Source of the DNA: Apoda limacodes
Lineage: Eukaryota; Arthropoda; Insecta; Lepidoptera; Limacodidae
Direction of reading: 5' to 3'
NCBI GenBank assembly: GCA_946406115.1
Contig: OX291544.1
Location: forward strand, 24,259,521-24,323,520
DNA: 64,000 nucleotides
Numbering within the stretch: the stretch's first letter is position 1; every line of letters begins with the position of its first letter. A program made the position numbers and the translations under genes. The notes beneath the pieces were generated by a model, which did not search any database, was not told the DNA's origin, and worked only from the letters and a program-made list of their open reading frames with translations. Positions 1 to 11,740 of the stretch are shown here, in pieces.

Positions 1-49
1 TCCATTCATCCATATCTGACGATAACAGTTTTAGGGTTGCGTACAGAAA

Positions 50-712
50 GGGTGCCAACGGAGCCCTATTACTATGATTTATACGTTGTGCTCTAGGCTC
101 TATCTTTTAGACCGAAGTAGGTAGAAGTTTTAACAGAATATGTGAGATAAAAGAAATAATATAATATAGAAATATAAAATATATAATATTGGGATAATAT
201 TGCTGTGTGGTGTCGGCATTGCCATGTGGTGTCAAAGGGTGCCAACGGAGCCCTCTTACTATGATTTATAAGTTGTGCTCTAGGCTCTATCTTTTAGACC
301 AAAGTAGGTAGAAGTTTTTACAGAATATGTGAGATAAAAGAAATAATATAATATAGAAATATAAAATGTATAATAATATTGCCATGTGGTGTCAGCATTG
401 CCATGTAGTGTCAATGGGTGCCAACGGAGCTCTATCTTTTAGACCAAAGTAGGTAGAAGTTTTTACAGAATATGTGAGATAAAAGAAATAATATAATATA
501 GAAATATAAAATGTATAATAATATTGCCATGTGGTGTCGGCATTGCCATGTAGTGTCAATGGGTGCCAACGGAGCTCTATCTTTTAGACCAAAGTAGGTA
601 GAAGTTTTTACAGAATATGTGAGATAAAAGAAATAATATAATATAGAAATATAAAATAAATAATATAGGAATAATATTGCCGTGTGGTGTCGGCATTGCC
701 ATGCGGTGTCGG
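50..712. repeat. Tandem array of ~145-187 bp units derived from a dispersed repeat
   Basis: Four successive units each begin GGTGCCAACGGAGC, at about 51, 238, 417 and 562, giving spacings near 187, 179 and 145 bp. Each unit continues with a TCTATCTTTTAGACC segment, an AT-rich core and two near copies of TGCCATGTGGTGTC. The last two units lack the ~35-bp CCCT...CTAGG segment present in the first two, so shorter variants have also been duplicated. The same sequence occurs once, in a longer dispersed repeat, at 62054-62392, which suggests the array grew from part of that element. Seen directly; the origin is inferred. Confidence 0.85.
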
Positions 713-715
713 CAG

Positions 716-3061
716 AGCAGAATAATACCTCTCCAAATCCTCCCGTAGATGACGTACGAGGCAACTAAGGGATATATACCAGAGTATTAAACATCAACTG
801 CGATCGCCAAACCGCATGCAAAGCGTGGTGATTATTGGCAAAACCCCCCTTATAAATTTTACAATAAAACCACGGCCCCTAGTCCCCAGCCACCCCACTG
901 ATCCTGACTATGGTAGCGGTCAAGGTAACGGTGGGGCAGGGGGTGCGAAGAATCCCCGGCAGAGATCCGGCTACCACAAACACCTACAACGGGCCTTGGC
1001 AACATACAATGCATGCACTTTAAGGAATAACAAAAAGATTGTTGAGTTGGAAGAAGAAGAAGCTGCGCTGGGAAATAATAGGGTATCCGAAATCCCAAAA
1101 CAGGGGAAGGCCTTGATATTGCTCAAATCTGGCAACTTGTTCTACTTCCGGGAGGGCAAACAACTGTCCCGAGGTGGTGTCGGGCTTATAGTCCACAAGT
1201 CCCTCATCAACAACATTACGACCATCGAGAGTGTGTCGCCCTGAATCACTCTTTCAAGCAATCTTTAAAGGTGATATGGTTTACGCACTGACCTTGGCAC
1301 ACCCAGATGATGAGGTTGAGGTTATGTATGAGGATATTGAAAAGCCCCACATACCTCACCAACACGCTTCTCTATCGTCATGGGTGACTTCAACGCAAAA
1401 TTGGGCACTGCAAATTAAGATGAGCTGAAAATGGGGAAATTTGGAGTAGGGCAACGAAACCGTAGAGGCCAGCGTTTGGTTGAAAAAAGGACTCTTTATA
1501 ATAAATTTCTTATTTCAAAAAGCCACCTCACAGGAAATGGACCTGGATGAGCCCTGACGGTTTGACCAAAACCGAGATTAACTTTATCCTAACTTCTGAT
1601 AGGCGAATATTCAGCGATGTCTCTATGATGAATAGAGTGAAAACTGGTAGCGATCACCGCATGGTAAGAGGCACAATGAATATGAACCTCGAATGTGAAA
1701 GAAGTCGTTTGATTAGGTCTACACTCCGTCCAACGATTGCCTTCATACAAAACCCCGATCGCTTCCATTGCCCAGCAGATTGCAATAATGTGGATGATTT
1801 AAATGACAGGCTGGTGGAAACTGTCCAAGCGATTGGAGCTAAGTTCTTAAAAGCTCGCCGCAAAAATAGGACACAAAAACTCTCGCATCATTTTCTTAAT
1901 CTTATGAAGGTGCGCCGCAAAATAAAATTTTAGTCTTCATCTGATAGGTCCGAATACACGCGGCTCAATAGATAAATTTCGAAAGCCATACGACGCGATA
2001 TACGCCATTTCAACACATCACATGTAGAAGAGGCTATAGAGCGAAATATTTGGCAACGACAATTGACAAAGCTGAAGATCTAAACTGGCAAAATCATATC
2101 GTCCAAACCTGAAATATTGAGAGAGATCGAGAACTTCTATAGACAGTTGTCAACCTCAACTTGTGATCCTTTCAACATCACGGCCAAAGAACCCAGAGCT
2201 AAATTAACTCGACACTAGACCGAATAAATCCAGGACGTCAGATTTTATGAGATTAGAATGGTCTTGAAACAGCTTAAGAACAATAAGGCGGCGGGCGATG
2301 ATGGAATTGCGTTAGAGCTTCTGAAAGCGTATAGAACACCGATACTTAAAGTCTTTCAGAGGCTCTTTAATTCTGTTATCCTCGGAGGCACTTCACCAGG
2401 AGCTTGAAACAGAAGCGTGGTCATACTTTTCTTCAAAAAAGGAGACCTCACCTTATTGAACAACTATAGACCCATTTCGCTCCCAAGCCATGTCTATAAG
2501 CTGTTTTCAGGGTCATCGGTTCGAACACAAGTTTGACGAATTCCAGCCTCCCAAACAAGCCGGTTTCCTAATAGGACCACATGGACGACATACATAATTG
2601 GCGAGTACATCACTCACCTTCGATTTGCCGACAATAGTGGTAATGGCAGAATCGCTGGAAGACCTAGGCACCTTAAAATGAACATGAGTTAAACGAAGGT
2701 GATGCCCATGTCGCATCTATACCGGTTGTTGTTGGCTACTTTCGAAGTTCTTGACGGATACACATACCTAGGTTAAGTAGTCCAGTTAGGTAGGTCCAAC
2801 TTTGAGAAAGAGATTAACCGAAGAATCCAGCCTAGCTGGGCAGCGTTCAAGAAACTGCGCAACATTTTTTGAGGCGTCCAAAATACCTCAGTGCCTAAAG
2901 ACGAAAGTCTATAATCAATGTGCGTTACCAGTGATGACTTATGGTACCGAAACGTGATCTCCTACTGTTGGCCTCTTAAATAAGCTCAGAGTCGCGCAGC
3001 GAGCTATGGAAAGACAACGCTTGGTGTTTCTTTGCGCGATAGATTCCAAAACGAGGAAGCT
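716..3061 (+). pseudogene. Degraded RTE-clade LINE (endonuclease and reverse transcriptase)
   Basis: Broken reading frames in N-to-C order resemble the endonuclease-reverse transcriptase of RTE-type LINEs. The endonuclease part is visible at 816-1244 (residues such as NLFYFREGKQLSRGGVG). Around 1375-1400 an MGDFNAK motif is readable in another frame. At 1547-1933 there is TGSDHRMVRG, the histidine-containing end of the APE-type nuclease. RT pieces follow at 2240-2510 (LKQLKNNKAAGDDGI, NNYRPISL) and 2600-2930 (HLRFADN, QLGRSNFEKEINRRI). Most of the catalytic RT core between NNYRPISL and the FADD region is deleted, and the FADD box reads FADN. Many stops and frameshifts make it non-functional. 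The family call is from remembered family features. Confidence 0.85.
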
Positions 3062-3139
3062 ACCAGCCAAGTGCGAGTCGGACTCGCGCACGAAGGGTTC
3101 CGTAATATTATATAATAAGGGCCAAGTTGTAGTAGTATT
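3062..3139 (+). repeat. Dispersed lepidopteran repeat fragment between two LINE pieces
   Basis: The segment contains AAGTGCGAGTCGGACTCGCG followed by GGTTCCGTA, the hallmark of the family seen complete at 33571-34030. It separates two copies of the same RTE LINE 3' region, so it marks the junction of two independent insertions. Confidence 0.7.
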
Positions 3140-3540
3140 GAAATTACGGACTCAGACGTAGCCGCTAACTATGGGCCTTATACGAAAGCACAAGGTCGCT
3201 CAGCGGGCGATGGAAAGAGCTATGCTCGGAGTTTCCCTACGTGATCGAATCAGGAATGAGGAAATCCGTAGGAGAACTAAAGTCGCTGACATTGTTCACC
3301 GAATCGCAAAGCTGAAGTGGCAATGGGCAGAGCACAGAGCTCGAAGAACCGATGGCCGATGGGGGAAGAAGGTTCTCGAGTGGCGGCCAAGAACCGCAAA
3401 GTGCAGCGCCCCCGCTAGATGGAAAGATGACCTTGTAAAGGTAGCGAGGAGCCGTTGGTTACAGGCGGCACAGAGTCGCACGCTGTGGAGAAAACGAGGC
3501 CTATGTCCAGCAGTGGACGTCAATAGGCTGATATGATGAT
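3140..3540 (+). pseudogene. RTE-clade LINE 3' end (second copy)
   Basis: An open frame at 3171-3536 encodes the C-terminal tail of an RTE-type LINE, with landmarks QRAMERAMLGVSLRDRI, IAKLKWQWAEH and TDGRWGKKVLEWRPRT. It ends at a TGATATGATGATGA run, typical of RTE 3' ends. The first part repeats sequence already present just upstream at about 2990-3060, so this is a separate 5'-truncated copy or a duplication. The only open frame is the tail; no catalytic domain is present. Confidence 0.85.
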
Positions 3541-3685
3541 GAATTTAGTGTTAGTATTTAAAGCGACAGTGCATTACAATTCTCTACAATAATAGTTTGT
3601 TTTAATTTTTTATTAAAATTTATATATATTAAATAACGAAAAAAATAATAAAAAACATATAAAACTTGATTTTATTTCTCTTACT

Positions 3686-4141
3686 AGCTTCTGCCAGCGG
3701 CTTCGCCCGCCCTAAATTTCGTAATCGGCGTAGGTTCTCACGGCAACTCCTCAATTATAGAAAAAAACAAACAATCAAATCTTTCCTCTTTAATGGCATA
3801 ATACATTCGTGTCTGTGAAACCATGAAAATACACATTCAAAATTTCAACCCAATCGATTCAGCCGTTTAGAAGTTATGTGAAAAAGGAAGTCATTACGTA
3901 ATTAAGTAATTAAGAATGTACGGAAGGATAATTCTTACTACCCGTTGTCCTATTACCCGTTTTCCCGTAGGAATGTAGCATTTTCCCGCGGTAAAACGTA
4001 TGTTCGTCAGGGATAATGTCGGCTTCTAATGGTAAAAAAAAATTTCAAATCGGTCCAGTAGTTTTGGAGCTTATTCAATACAGACAAAGAAACAAACAAA
4101 CAAACAATCAAATCTTTTCTCTTTATAATATTAGTATAGAT
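3686..4141 (+). repeat. Dispersed repeat, family A (CTTCTGCCAGCGGCTTCGCC...TAATATTAGTATAGAT), copy 1
   Basis: The segment starts with CTAGCTTCTGCCAGCGGC and ends with TTTATAATATTAGTATAGAT. Most of its length aligns by eye to 53963-54520, including TACCCGTTGTCCTATTACCC and CAATCGATTCAGCCGTTTAG. It has no open frame. It is a short non-coding interspersed element; I cannot assign its class. Confidence 0.75.
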
Positions 4142-5645
4142 ATAGATTAAGAGCTATTGTAGGAAAAAGAAAGTAAATGGTCAATATAAATAGCCGTCTT
4201 TTGGATTAGCAGCTATTATATAGCGACAGGTTTACCCACATTTTGATGAAAACAATAGAAAAGTATTTAGTAAAAGATTTTATTTTTATATTTGCATTTT
4301 AGTACCATTAAATATCCCATTTAATTATTAACTTTTTGTTTCTTTGAGCATAACTTTGATGATCTTAGTTTTTTTAAATGAATAAGTTTACGTATTTCTT
4401 TGAAACTGTTTTTCTTTGTAACTGTTTTTCTTTGTAAATTTTTTTCTTTCCCATAGATCATTTTAAACCACAAAGCAACACGGGAACCGCTACACCATGC
4501 TACACGAATAAATGTCATTCATTGTTATTTCTTGTGACGTTTATGATAAAATGTGCTTATTTTTTGTTGGCAATTAGATACGTCAGTCTTTTGACTGTCA
4601 ATAAATTTTATAAACAATGAATGAAAGGTTATGAAAATTTGTTAATAGACGAAAATAAAATACCTATAAAAATGGTTCGATACTTACATTGCTTTGTGCG
4701 ATAATTGTTTATAAAACTTAAATGAAGATCACTTATGTTAATTAAAATGAAACCGATGATTTCGGTTAACTGTAGGTTAACTGTATTGAGTTAGTTAGTT
4801 TTCCTATATTTGTGATGTAAGAACTTGCTTTTTGTGAAATTTCATGATTCTAGGACAACGGAAAGTATTCCATAAGTTTTGATTTATTTGTAAATGTCAA
4901 AAAATGTGACAAAAATGGCCGTATTTTTTTGTTGCGTTGACGTAGAACCTTAATTTTTTTAAAGCTTTAAGAGACTGTAGACTTTGGTATTTTATATTAA
5001 TTTCATCTTGATATCTATACGTGTTCCTGATAATAAGTTCTTGTCTGTTTCAAAATTGTGGTGGATTTTGTGAGGCTATTGCACAGTCCACAGGAAAGAT
5101 TACGGAACTAAGTATAGTCTATGCAAAAAAAAATCTTGTATAATATCAGTATGATTGTATTTACAAAAGTCATTATAAAATGATTATTTTTCAAATATTT
5201 AGGAATATTCCTTGTTACATTATCTAACTATTAATTTTTTGTTCAAAATACTCTAAAGAATAAAAATCCTGACAAAAGTAGTAGGTACTGGTAACTGGTA
5301 GTCTTTAAAATATAAATGTAAACATTACAAAAATCAGCATGATGATATACTTCGCCGCTTTCTAGAAAATCGAACCACGTCAGACGAGCGTCGGACTCAC
5401 AGACCAAGGATTTTTTCGCTACGCTAAAGACCGACACAGTGAGAAAAAGAGATATACTCATTACATGAACAGTGCACAAGAGATAAAGAGACAGATAACC
5501 ATATCTAATATGTCCATTATTTTTCGAAAAGAAACCCATAGCAACCCGCTTGTATTTTGACATCACGTGTTTCCTTGATTATTAGGTCAATCCTGACAAT
5601 AAAGGACTTAAAAGTTTACTGTTTAGGTATGGTGTCTTGTTGTAT
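4142..5645. other. Unassigned AT-rich spacer
   Basis: I see no convincing exon, RNA gene or element. Open frames at 4321-4518 and 5243-5566 (minus) have low-complexity composition and no recognisable motif. I treat them as chance. Confidence 0.5.
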
Positions 5646-5647
5646 AA

Positions 5648-5880
5648 CTAATAATAATAATATTCTTTATTGCACAGTAAGTAAGACATACATTTAAATC
5701 TATAAAATAATGAAAAAAAAATACAATAAGGCGGTCTTATCGCTAAATAAGCGATTTGGGTAGGGAAATTATAAAAGCAAGGAAATTGAGTAAGGTGTGC
5801 ATATCTCAAGGACGAGACTTAAAAATTTATCAGTACATACATATTATAAAGAAATATATAATACTTTAGAAATAAAAAGT
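5648..5880 (-). repeat. LINE-like 3' tail with (AAT)n
   Basis: An AATAATAATAAT run is followed by CTTTATTGCACA and an AT-rich stretch including GGCGGTCTTATCGCTAAATA. On the minus strand this reads as a 3' UTR ending in a trinucleotide tail, as in many lepidopteran LINEs. A similar tail is at 15329-15420. Confidence 0.5.
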
Positions 5881-5883
5881 ATA

Positions 5884-6940
5884 TAGTCAAAGTCAAAGTC
5901 AAAATGTTTTATTCAAATTAGGATATTACAATCACTTTTAAATCGTCAAAGTTATGAAATATTATTTAGAGAGATATCCTAGATCCTAATTTATAAATAG
6001 CACGGATTGCCCTTTTTTGTAACAAAAATATTGTATTTACATCAGCAGCGCTACCCCACAACAAGATACCATATGTCATTAAACTATGGAAATAGCTAAA
6101 ATATACTATTTTTGCAGAGTCGACATCGGTCAATTGTCTTATTTTCTTGATCGCATACACAGCAGAGCTAAGTTTTTTGGCTAGGTTATGAATATGAGGA
6201 CCTCATTGAAGTTTGGATTCCAGCGTTATGCCAAGAAAGACTGTTGAATTAACAAGTTCTAATTGCTTGTCATTAACTTTAATACATGTCTGTATCTGAC
6301 TAACATTTGGTAATATAAAAATAAAAATTTACCACATTTGGTTTTTTTTTGCATTAAGTAACTAATTATTAGCGTTAAACCAATGTACAATTTAATTCAT
6401 CATAACATGTCTATCGTCTCTTAACTTTAAAAAGTAAAGTGGTATCATCAGCAAATAAGACAATGTCATGGTTTTTTACATAATATGGGAGATCGTTAAT
6501 GTAAATAAGAAAAAGAAAAGGACCTAAAATTCAGCCCTGAGGGACTCCTATAGTGACTGCTGATCCCGGAGATATTTCACAGTTGTCATCTATTTTCTGT
6601 ACTCTGCTACTCATGTAGGAGTTCAAAAGGTCAAGCGCTTTGCCTCTAATAACATAGTGATGTAGCTTCCTGGTGAGATTTTCATGTTGGACACAGTCCT
6701 TCGATAAATCACAAAACACTCCAAGAGCATCATGCGAATCCTCCCAGGTGTTAAATATATTTTTAATCGTGCCACTCCTGCATCAGTTATGGAACGGTCA
6801 TGAATACAGAAATGGCATAACATTTGACAAAGTATGATTTTCTCAAAAACTTTACTGAGTACAGGTAGTATAAAAATAGGCCGAAAATTATTATGGTCTG
6901 TTGAACTGCCTAACTTAAAAAGAGGTATATATAATATAAA
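5884..6940 (-). pseudogene. Degraded Jockey/CR1-type LINE reverse transcriptase
   Basis: Read on the minus strand from high to low coordinates, the RT motifs occur in order. NNFRPI...LPVLSKVFEKIIL is at about 6900-6830, FCDLSKDCVQHENLTRKLHHY at 6720-6640, IGVPQG near 6535, and the catalytic box LFADDT at about 6443-6460. The C-terminal SYFHSLMTYGILLWG...LQKRAIRAIYKLG lies at 6110-5985. The 3' end carries a TCAAAGTCAAAGTCAAA run at 5886-5902. Frames are broken and the 5' part (endonuclease) is absent. A C-terminal scrap of the same or a related family is at 38685-38935. Confidence 0.85.
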
Positions 6941-8790
6941 AATATATAGATACATATGCATACATTCCTATATAAAAGTAAATTAAATATATACAAATAC
7001 ATATACAATATGTAACGGAATACCCCCAAATCCCTTGAAGGGGTTACAGGGTGTCCGGTACACAAGCATGTAGTAATGGACCCAAGAGTGAAATCATAAA
7101 CCTGAAAAACCCACAGCTTTCAGAAGTTTGGTGAAAACTTCTCCTTGAACTCTTGTGTGGGGGTCGATAACCGGTCTTTTTGTAAAAATTTGTGATGAAA
7201 TATCTTAATCTTTTTGTCTATTTTTAACTACAGACGATTTCTCTGTGAGGCTTATTAATTAAAAAATCAAATTGTTTAAGACCTTTTGCTTGTTCCTTTC
7301 ATTGTTTATTTTTAAATTTATGAGTGAAATGGCAAGAAATTATTTACAAATAATTTATTCATCGTACAATGTTCTTTATCGCTAATAAGGATACAAGTTT
7401 CGTTATTTTAATTTATCAATATGCATGTTCAATTCAGAATATTAGTGCGGACCGTTCTAGTAGTTACTAGCCACGTGACATCCAACATGTTAAGATTGTG
7501 TATTAATAAATTTTAATTACAAAAAAATCTTAGTCAATGTTGCTACTGCGATCCGTTGTTCTTTGAAGAACCCGGACCTCAGAAATTGTCCAGGTTGAGA
7601 GGGAGAATTTTCTCTTTCCTACCATATTTTATCTAAAGGGTTCTTCATAGATGATTACATATTTTTCATAATCCACGAAAAATTGGTTTAAATTTTGTAA
7701 ATAACGAAAGTAAAAGATTCCATCAGAGAATATGAATAAAAATAAAGTAATTAAAATTTTAATTAAAAATTATAAGAAGGCTTAGCACTCGTATAACGTT
7801 TTGAGTGTAATAATAAAATAATTTCTACTAAATCATATCTCATAGTTTTGTACCCTTTTTTACATTTTTAAATTACACCTAAGCTATTAGGGCAATTGAG
7901 TTCATTAAAATTGTCATAGCAGTCACTTTTAATTACAGGATTTCATAGAACACTGTTAGCATTTCGGACAAAGTTGACAAAAGAACAAAACGGTACCCCA
8001 ATCTTCGGAATGTTGGATTCGCGCTAAAAATTTTCAACGACGATTGGTCAACATGGTCAACGCCCAGCTGGGGCCTGGGTTGTTTGGTAATTCTCGGCAA
8101 ATCTACCATAAAATTGGGAATTAAGATCACTTTTAGTAATCACAAGAATTTCACTTTGTTATTTTTGCTAAATAAGTAAAAGCTACTTCTTAATTTTTAA
8201 TTGTCGTATTACAAAAAATGAATCAACATTAATGTCACGTTCTCGTTTACGCTTGCATTCGAACATGCATTTTCAGGTAAATCTTATTTAATAACTTTTT
8301 GCCTGTCGATCGTAACCATGATTTGTAAAAATGAATAGATGGAGATAAAGAAAACAAACTTAAGCCCTTCGGAGAACCTAGATTAGGATTTTGTTACCTG
8401 TGTAGATTCGGCACAGATAACAGGATACCTACCTACTAACCGCGCCACAAAAAAAATCATACCTGCTTTCAGTAACATATCTAGGGATCAAATCAAATAC
8501 CTAATATTTATTTAATTTTAGTAGGTTGCTGAGAACACTTGAATTTGTGTCGAAAGGAGCCTGAAAGAATCTTAATTATTAAAAGTACCTAATGAAACAA
8601 TACTTTGTTTATCAACTAACAAGTAGGTATACAATCTGTATTGAAGCACATCAGGATGATACTTATTCTATCGCAATGTCTTATCTACAGATGGTACAAA
8701 AAAAACTCTGTATGGCAACCCTTTTTAGTTTAAAACGTAATAGCACAATCTGCACAGTAGGTCCTGTACCTACATACTATATTCATTTTA
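6941..8790. other. Unassigned AT-rich spacer
   Basis: Apart from the TGTAACGGAA motif at 7011 (see next entry) I see no coding or RNA signal. The minus-strand open frame at 7933-8130 shows no family motif. Confidence 0.45.
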
Positions 8791-8879
8791 TCTATCGACC
8801 GATCAAAATCTTCAGTCAAAAGCTGACGGCACGCGACTTGACGCGACGCCATTGTTTTGTTTACATTAAATATGAGTGA
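8592..8879 (+). other. Open frame of 95 codons, unrecognised
   Basis: An ATG-initiated frame runs to a TGA. It contains no motif I recognise and lies inside repeat-like sequence. The region just after it (8815-9240) is less AT-rich than the surroundings and includes ACGGCACGCGACTTGACGCG. It could be part of an old retroelement leader. Coding potential is doubtful. Confidence 0.15.
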
Positions 8880-9241
8880 AATTTGTTAATTAAGTGTTTT
8901 TTTTAATAAAATGGGTAAATTATTCATTAACAAATACAACAAGATGATTCTGTGTGTAGGAGTTTTTGAAAATAACGATTTGAGTTGAGGGCAAGATATG
9001 TATTTAGAGCGTTTTATCAACGGGAGACCATCGCACTAGCAAGCAACAAAGCTTTCCGTCATATGATGCCTGCAGAAGCATATCACTGGCACATGCTACT
9101 TTTACGGTGTGAAGAACGTCTAAGCTGAAGAAGCTGGGAGAGGATAACAGTCGCGTTCAACTTCATAACAGTGGAAATGCTACGAAATGCGCCTATCATT
9201 ACGTGTTGCAGCGCGTCTCTTTTATAACAACAATGGAGGCA

Positions 9242-9610
9242 ACTTTGAATCATTTTGTAACTGTTATGTACCTACTTCCCCAGCAAATTTTTGAAATAGA
9301 GTTAAAATATTCAAAAGTTTTTTTTTGTTTAGTGTTCAGTTCACTTTGAACCACTTTTGTGAAAACGTATGTGCGTACCTACCTAGCTAATTTTTAAAAT
9401 ATGAAGTTAAAAATGGTTTTAATTCAGTGTTTTAGTAAATGAAGGCTACTTTGAACCATTTTTGTGAATTAAGATACTGCATAGGTAGTTAATGTTTGAA
9501 AACAGTGTTACGTAGTACAGTGTTAGTGAATGTACCTATGTCATTGAACCATTTTTGTTAAAACTAAAAATGTTTAATGCAGTGCTAAGTAAAAAAGATT
9601 TGTGAATTAA
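9242..9610. repeat. Degenerate ~100-bp tandem repeat
   Basis: The phrase ACTTTGAACCATTTTTGTGAA or a close variant recurs at about 9242, 9343, 9448 and 9543. CAGTGTTNAGTAAATG-like sequence precedes several copies. Spacing is about 93-105 bp. The copies are too diverged to be recent. Confidence 0.6.
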
Positions 9611-9999
9611 AGAAGTAAGCTACTGCTGAAGCTTTTAGCCATCCTGTTTTTAATTTTGCGTAGCGTCACACAAATTCGCATTTTTACGCCAAAAAAAGTA
9701 CCAAGAACACATAAACGACAAGACGTCGTACGCGTTGTAGGTAATTATTGTGTAACTGGAGTCGTACGAATTCAAAAGTACTAGATTCTCATAAATTAGC
9801 TGGTGGCATATTCTAAAGTTCATTAAACTTTGTGGTCAAGTCAGAACGTAAAATTATTTTATGAAATTAGTATGAAAACTGAAATGCCGATTTTCAGCGT
9901 GAAACTTTGAATAGTGATTGCTGAGTAGGTGCACTCTTGCCCCCTTTAGGGATTTAGGGCATTTCCGTTACACTCTGTATAAGCAAACAGCTTAAGATT

Positions 10000-10895
10000 T
10001 AAAAAAATGTGAAAACGTCAGTTTTTTGAAAAGACTCAATGATTGAGCTTGTCGTATTTGCAATGGTAAAGAGTTCCAAAGTCTGGTTGATTTCACAACA
10101 AAAGAGTTGCTATATTAGTGTGAATGGTATGTTGGCGTTTTTAATAATAAATTAGCCGAATCTCGAGTTATTGTAGAACCATGGAATTGAATTTTTTTTG
10201 AGATAATGAGGTATTGACGGAATGAATAGGACGTGGTACAGAAGAAATAAAATATGTGTATTCCTGCGAAGACGAATTGGGAGCCACTTGAGCTTTGATC
10301 AGAACTCGAAAATGTAATCAAATTTGCGTAGGCCAAATATAAATCTGATACATAAATTTTGAAGTCGCTCAAGTTTAGTAAGTTGCTCCTCACTAAGATC
10401 AGGATAGCTAGCGTCAGCATAGTCAAGTATTGGAAAGAGTAAAGATCTGGCAAGAGCAATTTTTGTGGAAATGGGTAAAAAGTTACGCAACCTTTGTAAG
10501 GATTTTGATGTAGCAAACATTTTTTGCTGATTTGTTTAATCTGAGGTCTCTAGGTCAAAGACTGATCAATTATAATATCTAAGTTTTTTTGACGTGACAA
10601 CGTCTTATAAATTGGTTTGCCGGGTGACACTTCAAGAAACTGCGTTACGCTCCGCTCACGTTATGCGCTCACAATGAGAGCGAGTGAGAGGCACGCGCCC
10701 GCCTAAGAGTGAGAGAGACAGACATAAAATCATTGTCACGTAAAACTTTCGCCCGTATACCGACTTTACAGGCAACCAGTTTTTTAACGCTATTACTATA
10801 AGGTACAAGTACTCCGTTTAGGTGGATTTTTGGTAGGTCATCTAAATTAATTTTAGCAATTAGTCTCCAGCTACCCGTAACTATTGTTTGCATTT
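10000..10895 (-). pseudogene. Degraded Jockey-type LINE, RT C-terminal half
   Basis: On the minus strand, 10893-10785 encodes INLDDLPKIHLNG...YSNSVKKL. After an inserted block, 10520-10299 continues with ARSLLFPILDYADASYPDL and LQNLCIRFIFGLRK, the region downstream of the RT catalytic box in Jockey-type LINEs. The same C-terminal phrases occur at 28819-29043, so both are copies of one or two related families. No catalytic Asp pair is present in this fragment. Confidence 0.8.
10591..10779. mobile_element. 189-bp GC-richer insertion inside the LINE relic
   Basis: The LINE reading is interrupted after SNSVKKL and resumes after the block with NLDIIID. The block is flanked by T-runs on both sides (AGTTTTTTT at left, TTTTTTAACG at right), compatible with a short target duplication. 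It contains ACGTGACAA near its left end and the reverse complement TTGTCACGT at 10733-10741. It has no open frame of its own. This is probably a miniature non-autonomous element; its class is unknown. Confidence 0.5.
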
Positions 10896-10899
10896 AGCA

Positions 10900-11270
10900 A
10901 GGATTAATTGTTCCGTCACAGGAAGAAATAACCCGGACAGTCATACTTTTCACAGGTAAATACGAAATTCTCACGTATTATTTTCAAACCATATTTTGTC
11001 GCATTTCTGTTAAAAAATACCTCAGAAAACAGTTTTGACGTTATTATATTGCTTTTCTTTGTAAAAAGTGGTAGTATTTCACAAAGAATTAATGTTATTT
11101 TAAATTAAATTGTAAAATGTTTGGTTAAGCTAGGGCTTGACAAAACGATGACGTCTAAGCATCAGTATATCGATACTCTTTCCCGTAATTATTTATTAAT
11201 AACCAGAGTAATTTAATTTTAATAATGTTTCTTACAAATATTACTTGAGCGTACGTGGTTAATAGTCTTC
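10900..11270. other. Unassigned spacer
   Basis: Nothing recognisable beyond AT-rich sequence. Confidence 0.4.
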
Positions 11271-11275
11271 TTTTA

Positions 11276-11740
11276 TAGGGTTCTGTAGCCAAATGGAAAA
11301 AACGGACCCTTGTAAACTCGTCATGTCCGTCCGTATGTCATAGCCTTATAATTCCGCCGCATTTGCATCGATTTTAATAAAATTTTACAGGAAGGTGTCT
11401 TTAACATAAGAATGGAGAAATTTTTTATTAGGGGTAGCTTTTTCACGCACCCCACCTTCTGGGGTATCGTTAGATAGGGCTTCAAAAATGCAATTGAGTT
11501 TTTTTAATATAATTCGCGAGTTACAAGCTCTAAAAGTTGAAAATTTTCGTTCCCGCTCTTCTAACTTTTAAACCGCGTATTATTTAAATGTGAAAAAAAA
11601 ACACCATAATAGGTCTTTTTGATTTCAATTAAAATAAGCTGAAACCAAATAGGTTCATAAGTTTTTAAGATATTCGCAATAATTCTGATTCCACTAACTA
11701 ATGCGTGTACAACACGCACTGGGCCGGTTTTTATTCTTTT
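11276..11740 (-). repeat. Dispersed repeat of the GTGCGAGT...GGGTTCCG family
   Basis: It begins TAGGGTTCTGTAGCCAAATGG, with the CGTCATGTCCGTCCGTATGTC phrase, and ends near ACACGCACTGGGCCGGTTTT. Compared with the complete copy at 33571-34030 it lies in the opposite orientation. The open frame at 11561-11785 is an artefact of the repeat. Confidence 0.75.

Larger units (their letters stand above)
7011..9972. repeat. Segment bounded by ~33-nt inverted similarity (TGTAACGGAA...)
   Basis: TGTAACGGAATACCCCCAAA and following bases at 7011-7044 match the reverse complement of 9940-9972 (TGTAACGGAAATGCCCTAAA) with only a few differences. The ends therefore face each other about 2.96 kb apart. No transposase frame is visible between them. 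They may be two unrelated copies of one repeat end or the termini of a decayed element. Confidence 0.4.

Noticed and set aside
5243..5566. 107-codon minus-strand frame
   Set aside because: Hydrophobic, low-complexity composition without motifs, no splice context, surrounded by spacer.
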